Source: Acidobacteriota bacterium (GTDB taxonomy: Bacteria > Acidobacteriota > Blastocatellia > Pyrinomonadales > Pyrinomonadaceae). Taken from it: a DNA stretch of 50,708 bases. Under the pieces are notes generated by a model. It did no database searches and had not been told where the DNA came from. It saw nothing but the letters and a program-made list of their open reading frames with translations. Positions 1 to 7,906 of the stretch are shown here, piece after piece (position 1 is the stretch's first letter; each line of letters starts with the position of its first letter). Made by a program: the position numbers and the translations under genes. Location: assembly GCA_019639115.1 (NCBI GenBank), contig JAHBSM010000014.1:1-50708 (forward strand), in the 5' to 3' direction.

Positions 1-746
1 TCGGCGATGGATCAGGCGGAGGTTTCGGCGATGGATCAGGCGGAGGTTACGGCGATGGATCAGGCGGAGGTTACGGCGATGGATCAGGCGGAGGTTTCGG
101 CGATGGAAGCTCGTCGCGACAACGTGCGAGCGTTGGACTATTCACTTATCCGATCTTGATGGCGGCGGATATTTTGCTTTATCAGACCGACCTCGTGCCG
201 GTCGGACAGGATCAGAAGCAGCACCTCGAACTCAGCCGCGATCTCGCGGAGCGTTTCAATCGAGATTTTGGGGAGACGTTCAAAATACCTGAGCCCTTTA
301 TCCCCAAAGCAGGTGCAAGCATAAAATCGCTCCAGGACCCCGAGAAGAAGATGTCGAAATCCGACGAGAATGCCGCGGGTTCTATATTCTTGCTAGATGA
401 CGCCGACACGATCACCAAAAAGATCAAACGCGCCGTCACCGACAGCGGCACTTCGATCGAATTCGACGAATCTCGTCCGGCCATCAATAACTTGCTGACC
501 ATCTATCAGCTTGTTACAGACAAAACGGCAGACGAATGCGTCGCACATTTTGAAGGCAAGATGTATGGCCAGTTCAAATCCGAACTCGCGGAATCGGTCG
601 TTGAATTCCTGCGGCCATTCCAAGAGCGCGTAAAGCAGTACGACGACGCGACCTTGCGGGAAATATTGGATCGCGGGGCCGAAAAGGCGCGCTCGGTCGC
701 GTCGGAGACCCTAGCGAATGTCTATGAACGCACAGGCATCAAATAA
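1..746 (+). CDS. trpS: Tryptophan--tRNA ligase, 3' part, with a glycine-rich octapeptide insert
   Basis: Class I aminoacyl-tRNA synthetase that charges tRNA-Trp. The 5' end lies outside the window; the reading frame uses codons starting at position 3. After the repeat, the family motif GLFTYPILMAADILLY, the DLVPVGQDQKQHLEL segment and the KMSKS signature loop (KKMSKSDE) are all present, and the C-terminus ends in a typical way, so the catalytic part looks intact. Unusually, at least four in-frame copies of GDGSGGG(F/Y) sit just before the GLFTYP helix. In Bacillus-type enzymes this place is a short loop of the KEKSAGKEAVSAG kind. The next gene starts two bases after the stop, so trpS probably leads or joins the operon running to scpB and rluB. 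Identity is certain; the function of the insert is unknown. Confidence 0.95.
   Translation, partial: GDGSGGGFGDGSGGGYGDGSGGGYGDGSGGGFGDGSSSRQRASVGLFTYPILMAADILLYQTDLVPVGQDQKQHLELSRDLAERFNRDFGETFKIPEPFIPKAGASIKSLQDPEKKMSKSDENAAGSIFLLDDADTITKKIKRAVTDSGTSIEFDESRPAINNLLTIYQLVTDKTADECVAHFEGKMYGQFKSELAESVVEFLRPFQERVKQYDDATLREILDRGAEKARSVASETLANVYERTGIK
3..107 (+). repeat. 24-bp tandem repeat inside trpS
   Basis: Four full 24-bp units (3-26, 27-50, 51-74, 75-98) and a 9-base partial unit (99-107). Each unit reads GGCGATGGATCAGGCGGAGG followed by TTTC or TTAC. The units differ only at the last codon, giving F, Y, Y, F in order. The array starts before the window, so the true copy number is unknown. 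The 24-bp period keeps the reading frame, giving an octapeptide repeat. Near-identity between units at DNA level suggests recent expansion by slippage or recombination. Confidence 0.95.
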
Positions 747-747
747 G

Positions 748-1092
748 ATGAACATCACCGTTTACGAGAAACCGACTTGCACGACATGCCGCAAGCTGAA
801 CAAATTGTTCGAGGAGAAAGGCATCGATCGGAAGAGAGTAAACTATTTCATTGAGCCATTTACCGAGCAAAAGCTTTCTAAGCTGCTGAAGAAGGCCGGT
901 TTGCGGCCCTTCGATGTATTGAGGAGAAATGAGCCGGAGTTCAAGCTCGCCGGCCTCGACAAAGATTCGCCCGACAAAGAAATTATCGCGGCGATGGTGA
1001 AGTATCCGTCGATCATCCAACGGCCGATCGTCGAAGTAGGCGATCGAGCGGTACTGGCACGTCCTATCGAAAAGGCACTTGAGATCCTATGA
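748..1092 (+). CDS. ArsC/Spx-family thioredoxin-fold protein
   Basis: A 114-residue protein of the ArsC/YffB/Spx family, which shares a thioredoxin fold and includes glutaredoxin-dependent arsenate reductases and the redox regulator Spx. The N-terminus reads YEKPTCTTCRKL, so it carries a CxxC pair where classical ArsC has a single nucleophilic Cys. The family motif RPIVEVGDRAVLARP near the C-terminus is conserved. I chose the ATG at 748, two bases after the trpS stop, because it starts directly on the first beta-strand; an upstream TTG in frame overlaps trpS. It overlaps the next gene by ATGA. No other arsenic gene is nearby, so a general thiol-redox role is as likely as arsenate reduction. 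Confidence 0.8.
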   Translation: MNITVYEKPTCTTCRKLNKLFEEKGIDRKRVNYFIEPFTEQKLSKLLKKAGLRPFDVLRRNEPEFKLAGLDKDSPDKEIIAAMVKYPSIIQRPIVEVGDRAVLARPIEKALEIL

Positions 1093-1493
1093 ATTACACG
1101 AACGGCAATGGAAATGGCCACAAGGCGCGTCCAAGGAACGTCCTCGGCGGCGACCTCGAATCGTGCTGTACCGACCCGATGACGGGATTTTATCGCGACG
1201 GATATTGCCGGACAGGTGTTGACGACACGGGGCGACATACGGTCTGCATTCAAGCGACAGACGAGTTTCTCGCGTTCTCTCGGGCGGTCGGCAACGATCT
1301 TTCGACGCCGATGCCGCAGTATGATTTCCCCGGCCTCAAGGCCGGCGACAAATGGTGCCTGTGTATGCTCAGATGGAAAGAGGCTCTCGAACACGATATG
1401 GCGCCGCAGGTCTATTTGCGTTCGACGCACGAGCATGCGCTCACCGTGCTAGACCTTGAGGACCTCAAACGGTATGCTTTGGACCTCGACTGA
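1089..1493 (+). CDS. DUF2237 family protein
   Basis: A 134-residue protein of the DUF2237 (COG3651) family, recognised by the near-continuous motifs NVLGGDLESCCTDPMTGFYR, CRTGVDDTGRHTVCIQ, TDEFLAFS, GNDLSTPMPQYDFPGLKAGD and WCLCMLRW. The family is widespread in bacteria but has no established biochemical function; the many conserved Cys, Asp and Trp residues suggest a metal or cofactor site, which is my inference only. The first 14 residues are a polar Asn/Gly-rich tail. Start ATG overlaps the stop of the ArsC-like gene (ATGA), so the two are probably translated together. Confidence 0.85.
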   Translation: MNYTNGNGNGHKARPRNVLGGDLESCCTDPMTGFYRDGYCRTGVDDTGRHTVCIQATDEFLAFSRAVGNDLSTPMPQYDFPGLKAGDKWCLCMLRWKEALEHDMAPQVYLRSTHEHALTVLDLEDLKRYALDLD

Positions 1494-2301
1494 TTTGGCA
1501 CAAGAAACAGAACAATATTCATTCGACTTTCACCGTGAGGAGCCCGAGATCGTCCGGCAATCGGACGCGCTCGAGATCAAGATAGGCGAATTCGCCGGCC
1601 CGCTCGACCTTCTTCTCTACCTTATCCGACAAGAGCAGGCGAACATCTTTGACATACCCATAGCCAGGATCACCGAGAAATATCTCGAATACATCCGCAT
1701 GATGCAGCGGCTCGATATTACGGTCGCCACAGATTTTCTCGTGATGGCGGCCACGCTGATCGATATCAAATCAAAGATGCTGCTCCCCCGCGACCCGCTG
1801 GCCGAGGGCGAGGACGAAGCGATCGACGATCCGCGTCTCGAGCTGGTCGATCGGCTCCTCGAATACGAGAAATTCAAGACCGCCGCCGGGATGCTACACG
1901 AACGTTCGACTGTCGAAGCGGCTGTGTTCACCCGCGGGACCATCGAATCTGATGACAATAACAACGAGATCTCCGCGACCGTATTCGACCTGCTGACGGT
2001 CTTTCAGAAAATAGTCGCGCGGCACGCGGAAGACGTGAAGATGGAGATCGAGCGCGAGGAGATATCGCTCGCCGATATGATCAAACATCTTCGCAAACGG
2101 ATCTCGGCCGAAGGCGAGGTCAGCCTGCTGAGCGTTTTCGAAGAGATGCATACTCGACGCGAACTCGTTACTGCATTTGTCGCCGTGCTCGAGATCGTCA
2201 GGACCGACCTGGTCAAACTGGTCCAGAGCTCGACCTTTGGCGATATTCTGCTCAAAAGAAGCGAACCTGACGGTGCGGAAAAGGCTGTTCTCAATAACTG
2301 A
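1474..2301 (+). CDS. scpA: Segregation and condensation protein A
   Basis: Kleisin subunit of the SMC-ScpAB condensin complex, which bridges SMC head and neck domains and compacts and segregates the chromosome. The N-terminal SMC-binding region is unmistakable (GEFAGPLDLLLYLIRQEQAN, then FDIPIARITEKYLEYI and DFLVMAATLIDIKSKMLLPR). The C-terminal winged-helix part carries LLSVFEEMHTRRELVTAFVAVLE. Length of about 275 residues is usual. The start is uncertain: ATG 1474 gives a short overlap with the DUF2237 gene, while TTG 1456 and TTG 1495 (directly after that gene's stop) are alternatives. It overlaps scpB at TGATG, the classical scpAB coupling. Confidence 0.93.
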   Translation: MLWTSTDLAQETEQYSFDFHREEPEIVRQSDALEIKIGEFAGPLDLLLYLIRQEQANIFDIPIARITEKYLEYIRMMQRLDITVATDFLVMAATLIDIKSKMLLPRDPLAEGEDEAIDDPRLELVDRLLEYEKFKTAAGMLHERSTVEAAVFTRGTIESDDNNNEISATVFDLLTVFQKIVARHAEDVKMEIEREEISLADMIKHLRKRISAEGEVSLLSVFEEMHTRRELVTAFVAVLEIVRTDLVKLVQSSTFGDILLKRSEPDGAEKAVLNN

Positions 2302-2960
2302 TGCAAGAAGCTCAAGAACCAAAATTAACGCGTACGCCGGCTGAACTGATGGCCGTGATAGAGGCCCTGATCTTCGTTGCCGACGAGCCCGTTGGCGATA
2401 AACTCCTGGCCGATGTGCTCGGCGAAGAAAAAGCGGCGATCCGCGCCGCTGTCGAAGAACTGCAGCGCGAATATGACGAACGCGACGGCGGGCTGCAGGT
2501 TCGCGAGATCGCGGGCGGCTACCAGATCAGCACTCGCGCCGTACACCACGAAGAGGTTAGGCAATTTCTCAAGACCCGCCCCTCGGCTAAACTCTCGATG
2601 GCGTCGCTCGAGACGCTCGCGGTCATTGCCTACAAACAGCCTGTCACGGTCCCAGAGATACTCGACATTCGAGGAGTGCAGTCGGCTTCCGCGATCAAGA
2701 CGCTGCTGGACAAGCGGCTGATCGTTGCTAAAGGCCGTAAAGAAACTGTCGGCAAGCCGATACAATATGGGACCTCAAAGGATTTCCTCGTGCAGTTCGG
2801 GCTAAAGGATCTTTCGGAGCTGCCGAATATAGAAGATTTCGAAGACCTCGCAGGTGCGGCATTTGAGATCACGTCCGATGAAGCCGGTGACGCCGATGAC
2901 GCGGCGGGTCTCGACTCCGCTCCCGATGCCGCGGACGGTCCGGAGAGCCCAGAACAGTAA
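2301..2960 (+). CDS. scpB: Segregation and condensation protein B
   Basis: Partner of ScpA in the SMC condensin complex; dimerises and binds the middle of ScpA. Two winged-helix domains are visible: the first around ELMAVIEALIFVADEPV, the second around LSMASLETLAVIAYKQPVT followed by ILDIRGVQSASAIKTLLDK, which is the family signature. The last 40 or so residues are a low-complexity acidic Asp/Ala/Glu/Pro tail that is probably disordered. The start ATG overlaps the scpA stop codon by one base. Length of 219 residues is slightly above the usual 170-200 because of the tail. Confidence 0.93.
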   Translation: MQEAQEPKLTRTPAELMAVIEALIFVADEPVGDKLLADVLGEEKAAIRAAVEELQREYDERDGGLQVREIAGGYQISTRAVHHEEVRQFLKTRPSAKLSMASLETLAVIAYKQPVTVPEILDIRGVQSASAIKTLLDKRLIVAKGRKETVGKPIQYGTSKDFLVQFGLKDLSELPNIEDFEDLAGAAFEITSDEAGDADDAAGLDSAPDAADGPESPEQ

Positions 2961-2989
2961 GCCTCGGTCCGCACTGCTTTTACACCACA

Positions 2990-3706
2990 ATGCCCGAACG
3001 TCTGCAAAAATTGATCGCGCAAGCCGGTATCGCCTCGCGTCGAGCGGCCGAGCAGCTGATACTCGAAGGGTCGGTCACGCTGAATGGTGAGATCGTGACC
3101 GAGCTCGGCACCAAGGCCGACCCCGAGCGCGACCACATCAAGGTCCGAGGCAAGCTCATCAACACAAAGCTCTCAGGCCGCTCAAATGTTTATATTCTGG
3201 TCAATAAGCCAAAAGGATACCTATCATCGTCGGCCGATCCCGAAGGCCGTAAGCTGGTCGTGGATCTGGTCAAAGGCAAAGGACGGCTGCATCCCGTCGG
3301 GAGGCTCGATTACAACAGCGAGGGCCTGATCATACTGACGAACGACGGGAAATTCACCGATCGCGTCGCCTCGTCAAAAAAGATCGCAAAGATATATGAG
3401 GTCAAGGTCAAAGGGCTGCCTAACCGTAATGCGATCAATAAGTTGCGTCGGGGCATAACGCTCGACGACGGCTTTCGTACCGCCCCGGCCGAGATACGCG
3501 AACTCAAGCATACGCCAAATAACGGTTGGTACGAGGTCACTCTCTACGAAGGACACAATCAGCAGATCCGCAAGATGTTCGACGCGATCGGCCACAGCGT
3601 TGTCAAACTCCGCAGGACCCGCATCGGCGACATCGCCGATCCGCACCTCAGATCGGGCCACAGCCGAGAGCTTTCGCCTGACGAAGTAAAAAGCCTACTT
3701 GGATAG
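2990..3706 (+). CDS. rluB: RsuA/RluB-family rRNA pseudouridine synthase
   Basis: Converts a uridine in ribosomal RNA to pseudouridine; RluB-type enzymes act on 23S rRNA helix 89. An N-terminal S4 RNA-binding domain (residues 1-60, ERLQKLIAQAGIASRRAAEQ) precedes the catalytic domain. The motif GRLDYNSEGLIILTNDG contains the catalytic Asp, and NQQIRKMFDAIGHSVVKLRR is the conserved C-terminal motif. The S4 plus catalytic layout and pairing with scpAB are typical of rluB, a gene order shared by many bacteria, so rluB is preferred over rsuA or rluF. Its 3' end overlaps the convergent CoA-binding gene by 12 bases. Confidence 0.9.
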   Translation: MPERLQKLIAQAGIASRRAAEQLILEGSVTLNGEIVTELGTKADPERDHIKVRGKLINTKLSGRSNVYILVNKPKGYLSSSADPEGRKLVVDLVKGKGRLHPVGRLDYNSEGLIILTNDGKFTDRVASSKKIAKIYEVKVKGLPNRNAINKLRRGITLDDGFRTAPAEIRELKHTPNNGWYEVTLYEGHNQQIRKMFDAIGHSVVKLRRTRIGDIADPHLRSGHSRELSPDEVKSLLG

Positions 3707-4135
3707 CAGAGCGCGATGCTCGACCATCAGGCATAGGTCCTGGACGACCTTGATGCCGGCGTCGGCGAAGTGTTCGGCAGCTTCGTCGTTCGTGATGCCG
3801 AGCTGCATCCAGACGGCACGAGGCCGCTTGGATAATATCTCAAGCGTGTGTTTCGATACGTCCTTCGGACGGCGGAAAATATTAACGAGATCTATGCTGC
3901 CGGGTATCTCGTTCAGGTCGCGATATACTCGTTCACCCAGGATCTCGGTCACTTCCGGGTAATAGACCGGCACCGGATAGATCGTATAGCCCGCCTCTTT
4001 CATATACTTCGGCACATAGTAAGCGGGCTGTGTAAAGTGGTCGTCCGGTTTGATGCCGATCACGGCTATCGTCCTGACGGCAGAGAGCAGCTCGCGGACC
4101 TGATCGTCGGTAGTGATGTAGTTCGGGTGGCCCAC
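3695..4135 (-). CDS. CoA-binding domain protein (YccU-like)
   Basis: A 146-residue Rossmann-fold protein of the CoA_binding_2 family. The motif TIAVIGIKPDDHFTQPAYYV near residue 22 is the nucleotide-binding loop region, followed by KYMKEAGYTIYPV and the characteristic IDLVNIFRRPKDV. The segment RAVWMQLGITNDEAAEHFAD and the final VVQDLCLMVEH with its Cys are conserved in the family. The family is related to the CoA-binding domain of succinyl-CoA synthetase and binds CoA; the physiological role is not established. Single gene, convergent with rluB and divergent from the GT-C gene at 4278. Confidence 0.85.
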   Translation of the reverse strand: MGHPNYITTDDQVRELLSAVRTIAVIGIKPDDHFTQPAYYVPKYMKEAGYTIYPVPVYYPEVTEILGERVYRDLNEIPGSIDLVNIFRRPKDVSKHTLEILSKRPRAVWMQLGITNDEAAEHFADAGIKVVQDLCLMVEHRALLSK

Positions 4136-4277
4136 ATTTCGATTCTATGCATCACGGCGAGTTCAATCAAACGATAGAATTACGCGGCGGACCTCTGGGA
4201 TTCGCCCCGCGTGTCGAGTTCGTGTTACTTTTTATCCTTTAGGCGGTCGTTCCCGCGCCGCTTTTTTCCATAATCGC

Positions 4278-6107
4278 ATGAACGAGATCGAGAATGCCGC
4301 CGAGCCCGCCGAACAGGCCGCAGACAGCCCAAAGAGTACGCCTGGCAAGTGGTCGGTGTGGATGGAGAGCGAAGATGCGACCCGAAAGGTCTATCTTGTG
4401 TTTGGGTTCATCGCTGCGCTGATGGTGATGTACTTTCTGCAGATGCAGATACCGGCCATCTGCTGCGGCGATTGGGACGGATATTACCACATCAAATGGT
4501 CATCGCTGCTCTGGGAGAATTTCAGCCAGGGCAAATGGCTGCCGCGATTCGAGTGGCTGCCGCTGACGGTTCTGGACCCGGACCACTACGCCGACCATCA
4601 TTTCCTGTTCCACCTGCTACAGATACCGTTCACGTGGTTTCTGCCGCTCGAATCCGCTGCCAAGGCTGCGACCATATTCTACGGCACACTGGCCATCTTT
4701 TCGGTCTATTGGCTCATACATCGATACCGCGTCCGCCATCAGCTTATATGGTTCGCTGCGATCATGTGCTGTGCCAATGCGTTCTTTTACCGGATGAACA
4801 TGGCAAAGGCGCCGCCGCTTACGATCATCATCACCGTGATCGGCATCCACCTGCTGTTTCAGCGGCGTTATGTCTGGCTGCTGCCGCTGATGTTCGCGTT
4901 CGTCTGGACTTACAGCCTGTTCCCGCTTCTTTGGTTCGCAGCGATCATCTGGACGGCGATAATCGCGTGGAACGAGCATCGTTTTGAGTGGCGGCCCGTT
5001 GCATATACGACCGCCGGTATGGTGCTCGGCAACGTGGTCAATCCGTATTTTCCGCAGAATCTGGGACTTTTCTTCGAACATTTCTGGACGAAGTTCAAGG
5101 TCGGCTCCGATTTCGCCGTTTCGGTCGGCATGGAGTGGTATCCGTACACGGGCATGGAACTGCTGACGGATTTCCCCATCGCATTGGGCGCGATGCTGAT
5201 CGGCTACATTCTCTTTATGCCGAGGGAGGGCAAGCTGCCTGAACGCGCGGCGTTCTTCTTGGCATTTGCTTCGATATTGCTTGCCGCTCAGTTCAGGTCC
5301 AAACGCTTTGCGGAGTATTTTCCGCCGTTCGCGATACTTTTCGCGGCGTTCGCCTGGCAGGCATTTACCGCTCCGAAAGCAGCCGAACTGCCGGATGAGT
5401 TTCGCCGTGACATCGACCCGTTCCTGGACAAAAGCGTCGTTCCTTCGCGTTGGGAACCTTACCGCCAGGCCGCTGTTTGGATCATAGGCATCGTGCTCGG
5501 CGTGGTCGTCCTGCTCAATACGATCGGGTTCCACCGATTTGGGCTCGACTGGACCGGCGTGGCAGACAATATCCGCAATAACGAACCCGCCGATAAATAT
5601 CGCCGTGCGATGGAATTCGCGACGGCCCTCGACGAAACTGGAGCGCCAAACATCCCGAAAGGCGAGATCATATTCAATTGTTCGTGGGATGATTTCCCCA
5701 AGATGTTCTTCTACGATACGGCCCATCGCTATGTGTACGGCCTCGACCCGAACTATCTCTATTCGCGGAACCCGGAACTCTACAAACTCGTAAAGGACCT
5801 GACCGAGGGCAAGATCGACGATCCGGCACCGGTGATCCGAGACAGATTCGGCGCAAACTATATCTTCACCGATGCTAAAGAGAACGTCGAAATGATCGCA
5901 AAGGCCCTGGACAGCGGCTGGGCCGAGATCATTTACGAGGACGACGAGGCACGGATCCTGAGGATACGGCCCGCAAAAGGCGAACCGCCCGACGACGCCA
6001 AAACCGACAACGAGACGCCCGAAGAGAAGCGTATTCTCGACGAGATGGAACGCAATGATTCCGCAGGCAGATCGAATGCGGCAAACGATGATGACGACGA
6101 CCAATGA
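4278..6107 (+). CDS. STT3-like GT-C membrane glycosyltransferase
   Basis: A 609-residue polytopic membrane protein with about 10-12 hydrophobic segments between residues 38 and 415 and a soluble C-terminal domain. The first external loop holds GDWDGYYH (residues 64-71), then DPDHYADHHFLFH (100-112). These acidic motifs match the layout of GT-C enzymes, where the first loop Asp-x-Asp binds metal and the polyprenyl-phosphate donor. The first loop resembles the DPDGYYH-type motif of STT3/AglB/PglB oligosaccharyltransferases. The C-terminal domain contains SWDDF at residues 469-473, reminiscent of the WWDYG acceptor motif. I therefore infer a distant STT3 relative or other lipid-linked sugar transferase; this is by eye and not certain. 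The last 45 residues are charged and disordered. It overlaps the next lipoprotein gene. Confidence 0.7.
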   Translation: MNEIENAAEPAEQAADSPKSTPGKWSVWMESEDATRKVYLVFGFIAALMVMYFLQMQIPAICCGDWDGYYHIKWSSLLWENFSQGKWLPRFEWLPLTVLDPDHYADHHFLFHLLQIPFTWFLPLESAAKAATIFYGTLAIFSVYWLIHRYRVRHQLIWFAAIMCCANAFFYRMNMAKAPPLTIIITVIGIHLLFQRRYVWLLPLMFAFVWTYSLFPLLWFAAIIWTAIIAWNEHRFEWRPVAYTTAGMVLGNVVNPYFPQNLGLFFEHFWTKFKVGSDFAVSVGMEWYPYTGMELLTDFPIALGAMLIGYILFMPREGKLPERAAFFLAFASILLAAQFRSKRFAEYFPPFAILFAAFAWQAFTAPKAAELPDEFRRDIDPFLDKSVVPSRWEPYRQAAVWIIGIVLGVVVLLNTIGFHRFGLDWTGVADNIRNNEPADKYRRAMEFATALDETGAPNIPKGEIIFNCSWDDFPKMFFYDTAHRYVYGLDPNYLYSRNPELYKLVKDLTEGKIDDPAPVIRDRFGANYIFTDAKENVEMIAKALDSGWAEIIYEDDEARILRIRPAKGEPPDDAKTDNETPEEKRILDEMERNDSAGRSNAANDDDDDQ

Positions 6108-6537
6108 GATCCTCAAGGCCCGTTCCTGGCTATCTCGCCCGGCGATCGCTGCGGCGGTCTTTTGCTTTTTCATATTGATGTCGGGATGCGCTGCGAATGA
6201 GTCGATCCTGAGGTCGGGTGCTGAGAATCGTGATCGTCCGCCGGAAGCCGCCCCGCCCATTACCGCTGACAAGGAATCGATAGATATGGGTACCGCGGGG
6301 CTTGGATTCGTGTATATTGTTCGCAGACAGGACGGAGCGGCCTTTGACAAGACGGATCTCGAACAGCTTCGTGAACTCACTGCCGACGGGAATCGGCGAG
6401 TCACCGCAGAGGACGGCAAGGCGCTCGTGGTAGGTTCGCTGCGTCCATTACCGGTGCAGAAGCTCGCGGCTCTGAGAAAACGCTTCCATCTCGAAGAACG
6501 AGGCGACCGGCCAGCGACGAACGCACAAAACAGATGA
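6088..6537 (+). CDS. Putative lipoprotein of unknown function
   Basis: I do not recognise the family. The protein has a lipoprotein signal peptide: basic residues (KARSWLSR), a hydrophobic stretch (AIAAAVFCFFILM) and the lipobox MSGC. The mature part of about 115 residues is hydrophilic and has no Cys after the lipobox. It ends in a basic tail. The start is uncertain; ATG 6055, 6076, 6088 and 6091 are all in frame and I chose 6088 because it gives a normal n-region length. The gene overlaps the end of the GT-C gene in another frame, and the AI-2E permease starts 9 bases after its stop, so these three are probably cotranscribed. Confidence 0.6.
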   Translation: MMTTTNEILKARSWLSRPAIAAAVFCFFILMSGCAANESILRSGAENRDRPPEAAPPITADKESIDMGTAGLGFVYIVRRQDGAAFDKTDLEQLRELTADGNRRVTAEDGKALVVGSLRPLPVQKLAALRKRFHLEERGDRPATNAQNR

Positions 6538-6546
6538 TCGTATTCT

Positions 6547-7776
6547 ATGCCAAGGATCAAGAACGACAGCGGAGATAGCACCCAGGCCAAAGCTGATAAA
6601 GCGAGGCCCAGACGAGCGGCCGTCAGCATACGGCTGCCTGAGGGCTGGCCGACCGCGGGGACGATCGCACGCATCGTGATCGTCACGGCGATACTGCTCT
6701 TTGTCGCAGGTTACGCCGAACGGTTCATCACATCGCTGCGTAACCTGTTCTTTCTCGTCATTCTTTCAGTATTCTTTGCGTATCTGCTCGATCCGCTCGT
6801 CAAGCTGATACGCCGTCCGTTCAAGGCTCGCGGCGCCGAACACTGGATGCCGCGTTCCCTGGCTATCGTCATCGCGTATATGATCGTATTCACGGTGCTT
6901 GGCATCGCGATCTCTATTATCGCGCCTCGCGTAGTCGAGCAGGCCAAGGAGTTTGCAGCGAACGTGCCGAGCTACGCAACTTCGGCGCGCGAGAACCTGA
7001 CCAAGCTCAATCAGCGCTACGACAATCTCCGCATCCCTGAAGATGTTCAGGGAGAAATAAACAAAAAACTTTCGGATTACGGATCGGAGATCGGGGCGTT
7101 CCTAACCGGCGTAATAGGCGGAATATTGCTCTCGAGCGTGACCTACCTGCCTTGGCTTGTGCTAGTGCCGGTGATCGCGTTCTTTCTGCTCAAGGATGTG
7201 AATCTGATACGGCTGTCAGTGCTGAGACTCTTTCCTGCCGGACGCCTGCGCATCCGTGCCGAGTCCGTGCTTCAGGACGTTAATTCGACGCTTGCGGCCT
7301 ATACGCGAGCCCAAATGGTCTCGTGTCTGGTCATCGGGATGATCTGCACGATCGGATTCTACGCGCTCGGGCTCAAGTACGCGCTCCTGCTCGGCATCAT
7401 GGCGTGCATCTTCGAGTTCGTACCGCTGCTCGGGCCTGCGACCGTTGCAGTCGTCGTCGTCACGACCGCCGCGCTTGGCGACGATCCGTGGAAGGCACTC
7501 TATGCCGCGATCTTTTTGGGAGTACTCCGCGTTGTCCAGGATTATTTGCTCTATCCGCGCATCGTTCGCGGCGGTATCCATCTGCATCCGCTGGTGATCG
7601 TTCTTTCAGTGCTGGCGGGCGAACAGATCGCGGGCATTCCGGGCGTGTTCATCTCGATACCTGTGGTCGCGGTCGGCATCGTTATCTATCGCCATGTCGT
7701 AGATCATCGCGGCGAACGCCACCTGATCACGTCGCTGCTGCACGACACTGAGGAAAAACCTACGGAGACCGCCTGA
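6547..7776 (+). CDS. AI-2E family transporter (UPF0118)
   Basis: A 409-residue inner-membrane protein with 7-8 hydrophobic helices, a basic cytoplasmic N-terminus and the family layout: paired N-terminal helices (FFLVILSVFFAYLLDPLVKL), a soluble middle region between helices 3 and 4 (residues 135-180), and the C-terminal block with FEFVPLLGPATVAVVVV and QDYLLYPRIVRGGIHLHPL. The last motif is the best family marker. Members have been linked to autoinducer-2 export, Na+/H+ antiport or other substrates; the substrate cannot be read from sequence. The next gene starts one base after its stop. Confidence 0.88.
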   Translation: MPRIKNDSGDSTQAKADKARPRRAAVSIRLPEGWPTAGTIARIVIVTAILLFVAGYAERFITSLRNLFFLVILSVFFAYLLDPLVKLIRRPFKARGAEHWMPRSLAIVIAYMIVFTVLGIAISIIAPRVVEQAKEFAANVPSYATSARENLTKLNQRYDNLRIPEDVQGEINKKLSDYGSEIGAFLTGVIGGILLSSVTYLPWLVLVPVIAFFLLKDVNLIRLSVLRLFPAGRLRIRAESVLQDVNSTLAAYTRAQMVSCLVIGMICTIGFYALGLKYALLLGIMACIFEFVPLLGPATVAVVVVTTAALGDDPWKALYAAIFLGVLRVVQDYLLYPRIVRGGIHLHPLVIVLSVLAGEQIAGIPGVFISIPVVAVGIVIYRHVVDHRGERHLITSLLHDTEEKPTETA

Positions 7777-7777
7777 A

Positions 7778-7906
7778 ATGTACTACATTCTCTGGCTCGC
7801 CGGCTTTTTCCTTATCATTCTGCTGATCAGCGTCGGCGTCTATGTTGCCGTCGTCAAAGCGTTCTATTGGGGCGACAAGGACGGCCCGCCGACCAAAAAG
7901 CGTTAG
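7778..7906 (+). CDS. Small single-pass membrane protein, 42 residues
   Basis: An ORF of 42 codons beginning ATG one base after the stop of the AI-2E permease and ending TAG at 7904-7906. The product has one clear transmembrane segment (YILWLAGFFLIILLISVGVY and beyond) and a short polar, basic tail ending PPTKKR. The tight spacing suggests translational coupling to the permease. It resembles small membrane proteins such as CcoS in outline only; I see no specific motif. Its end overlaps the convergent lpxK stop by four bases. Confidence 0.6.
   Translation: MYYILWLAGFFLIILLISVGVYVAVVKAFYWGDKDGPPTKKR

Noticed and set aside
3..107. Possible CRISPR or intergenic satellite
   Set aside because: Units are contiguous, period is 24 and in frame with TrpRS; it is a coding repeat.
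4617..6686. A 689-codon open frame on the minus strand
   Set aside because: It lies opposite the GT-C membrane gene and the lipoprotein gene, whose frames give coherent membrane segments and a signal peptide. The antisense product is Arg/His-rich with no motif and is a by-product of high GC.
7778..7906. CcoS (cytochrome cbb3 assembly) assignment
   Set aside because: Only size and one membrane helix agree; the CcoS motifs and cbb3 oxidase genes are absent.
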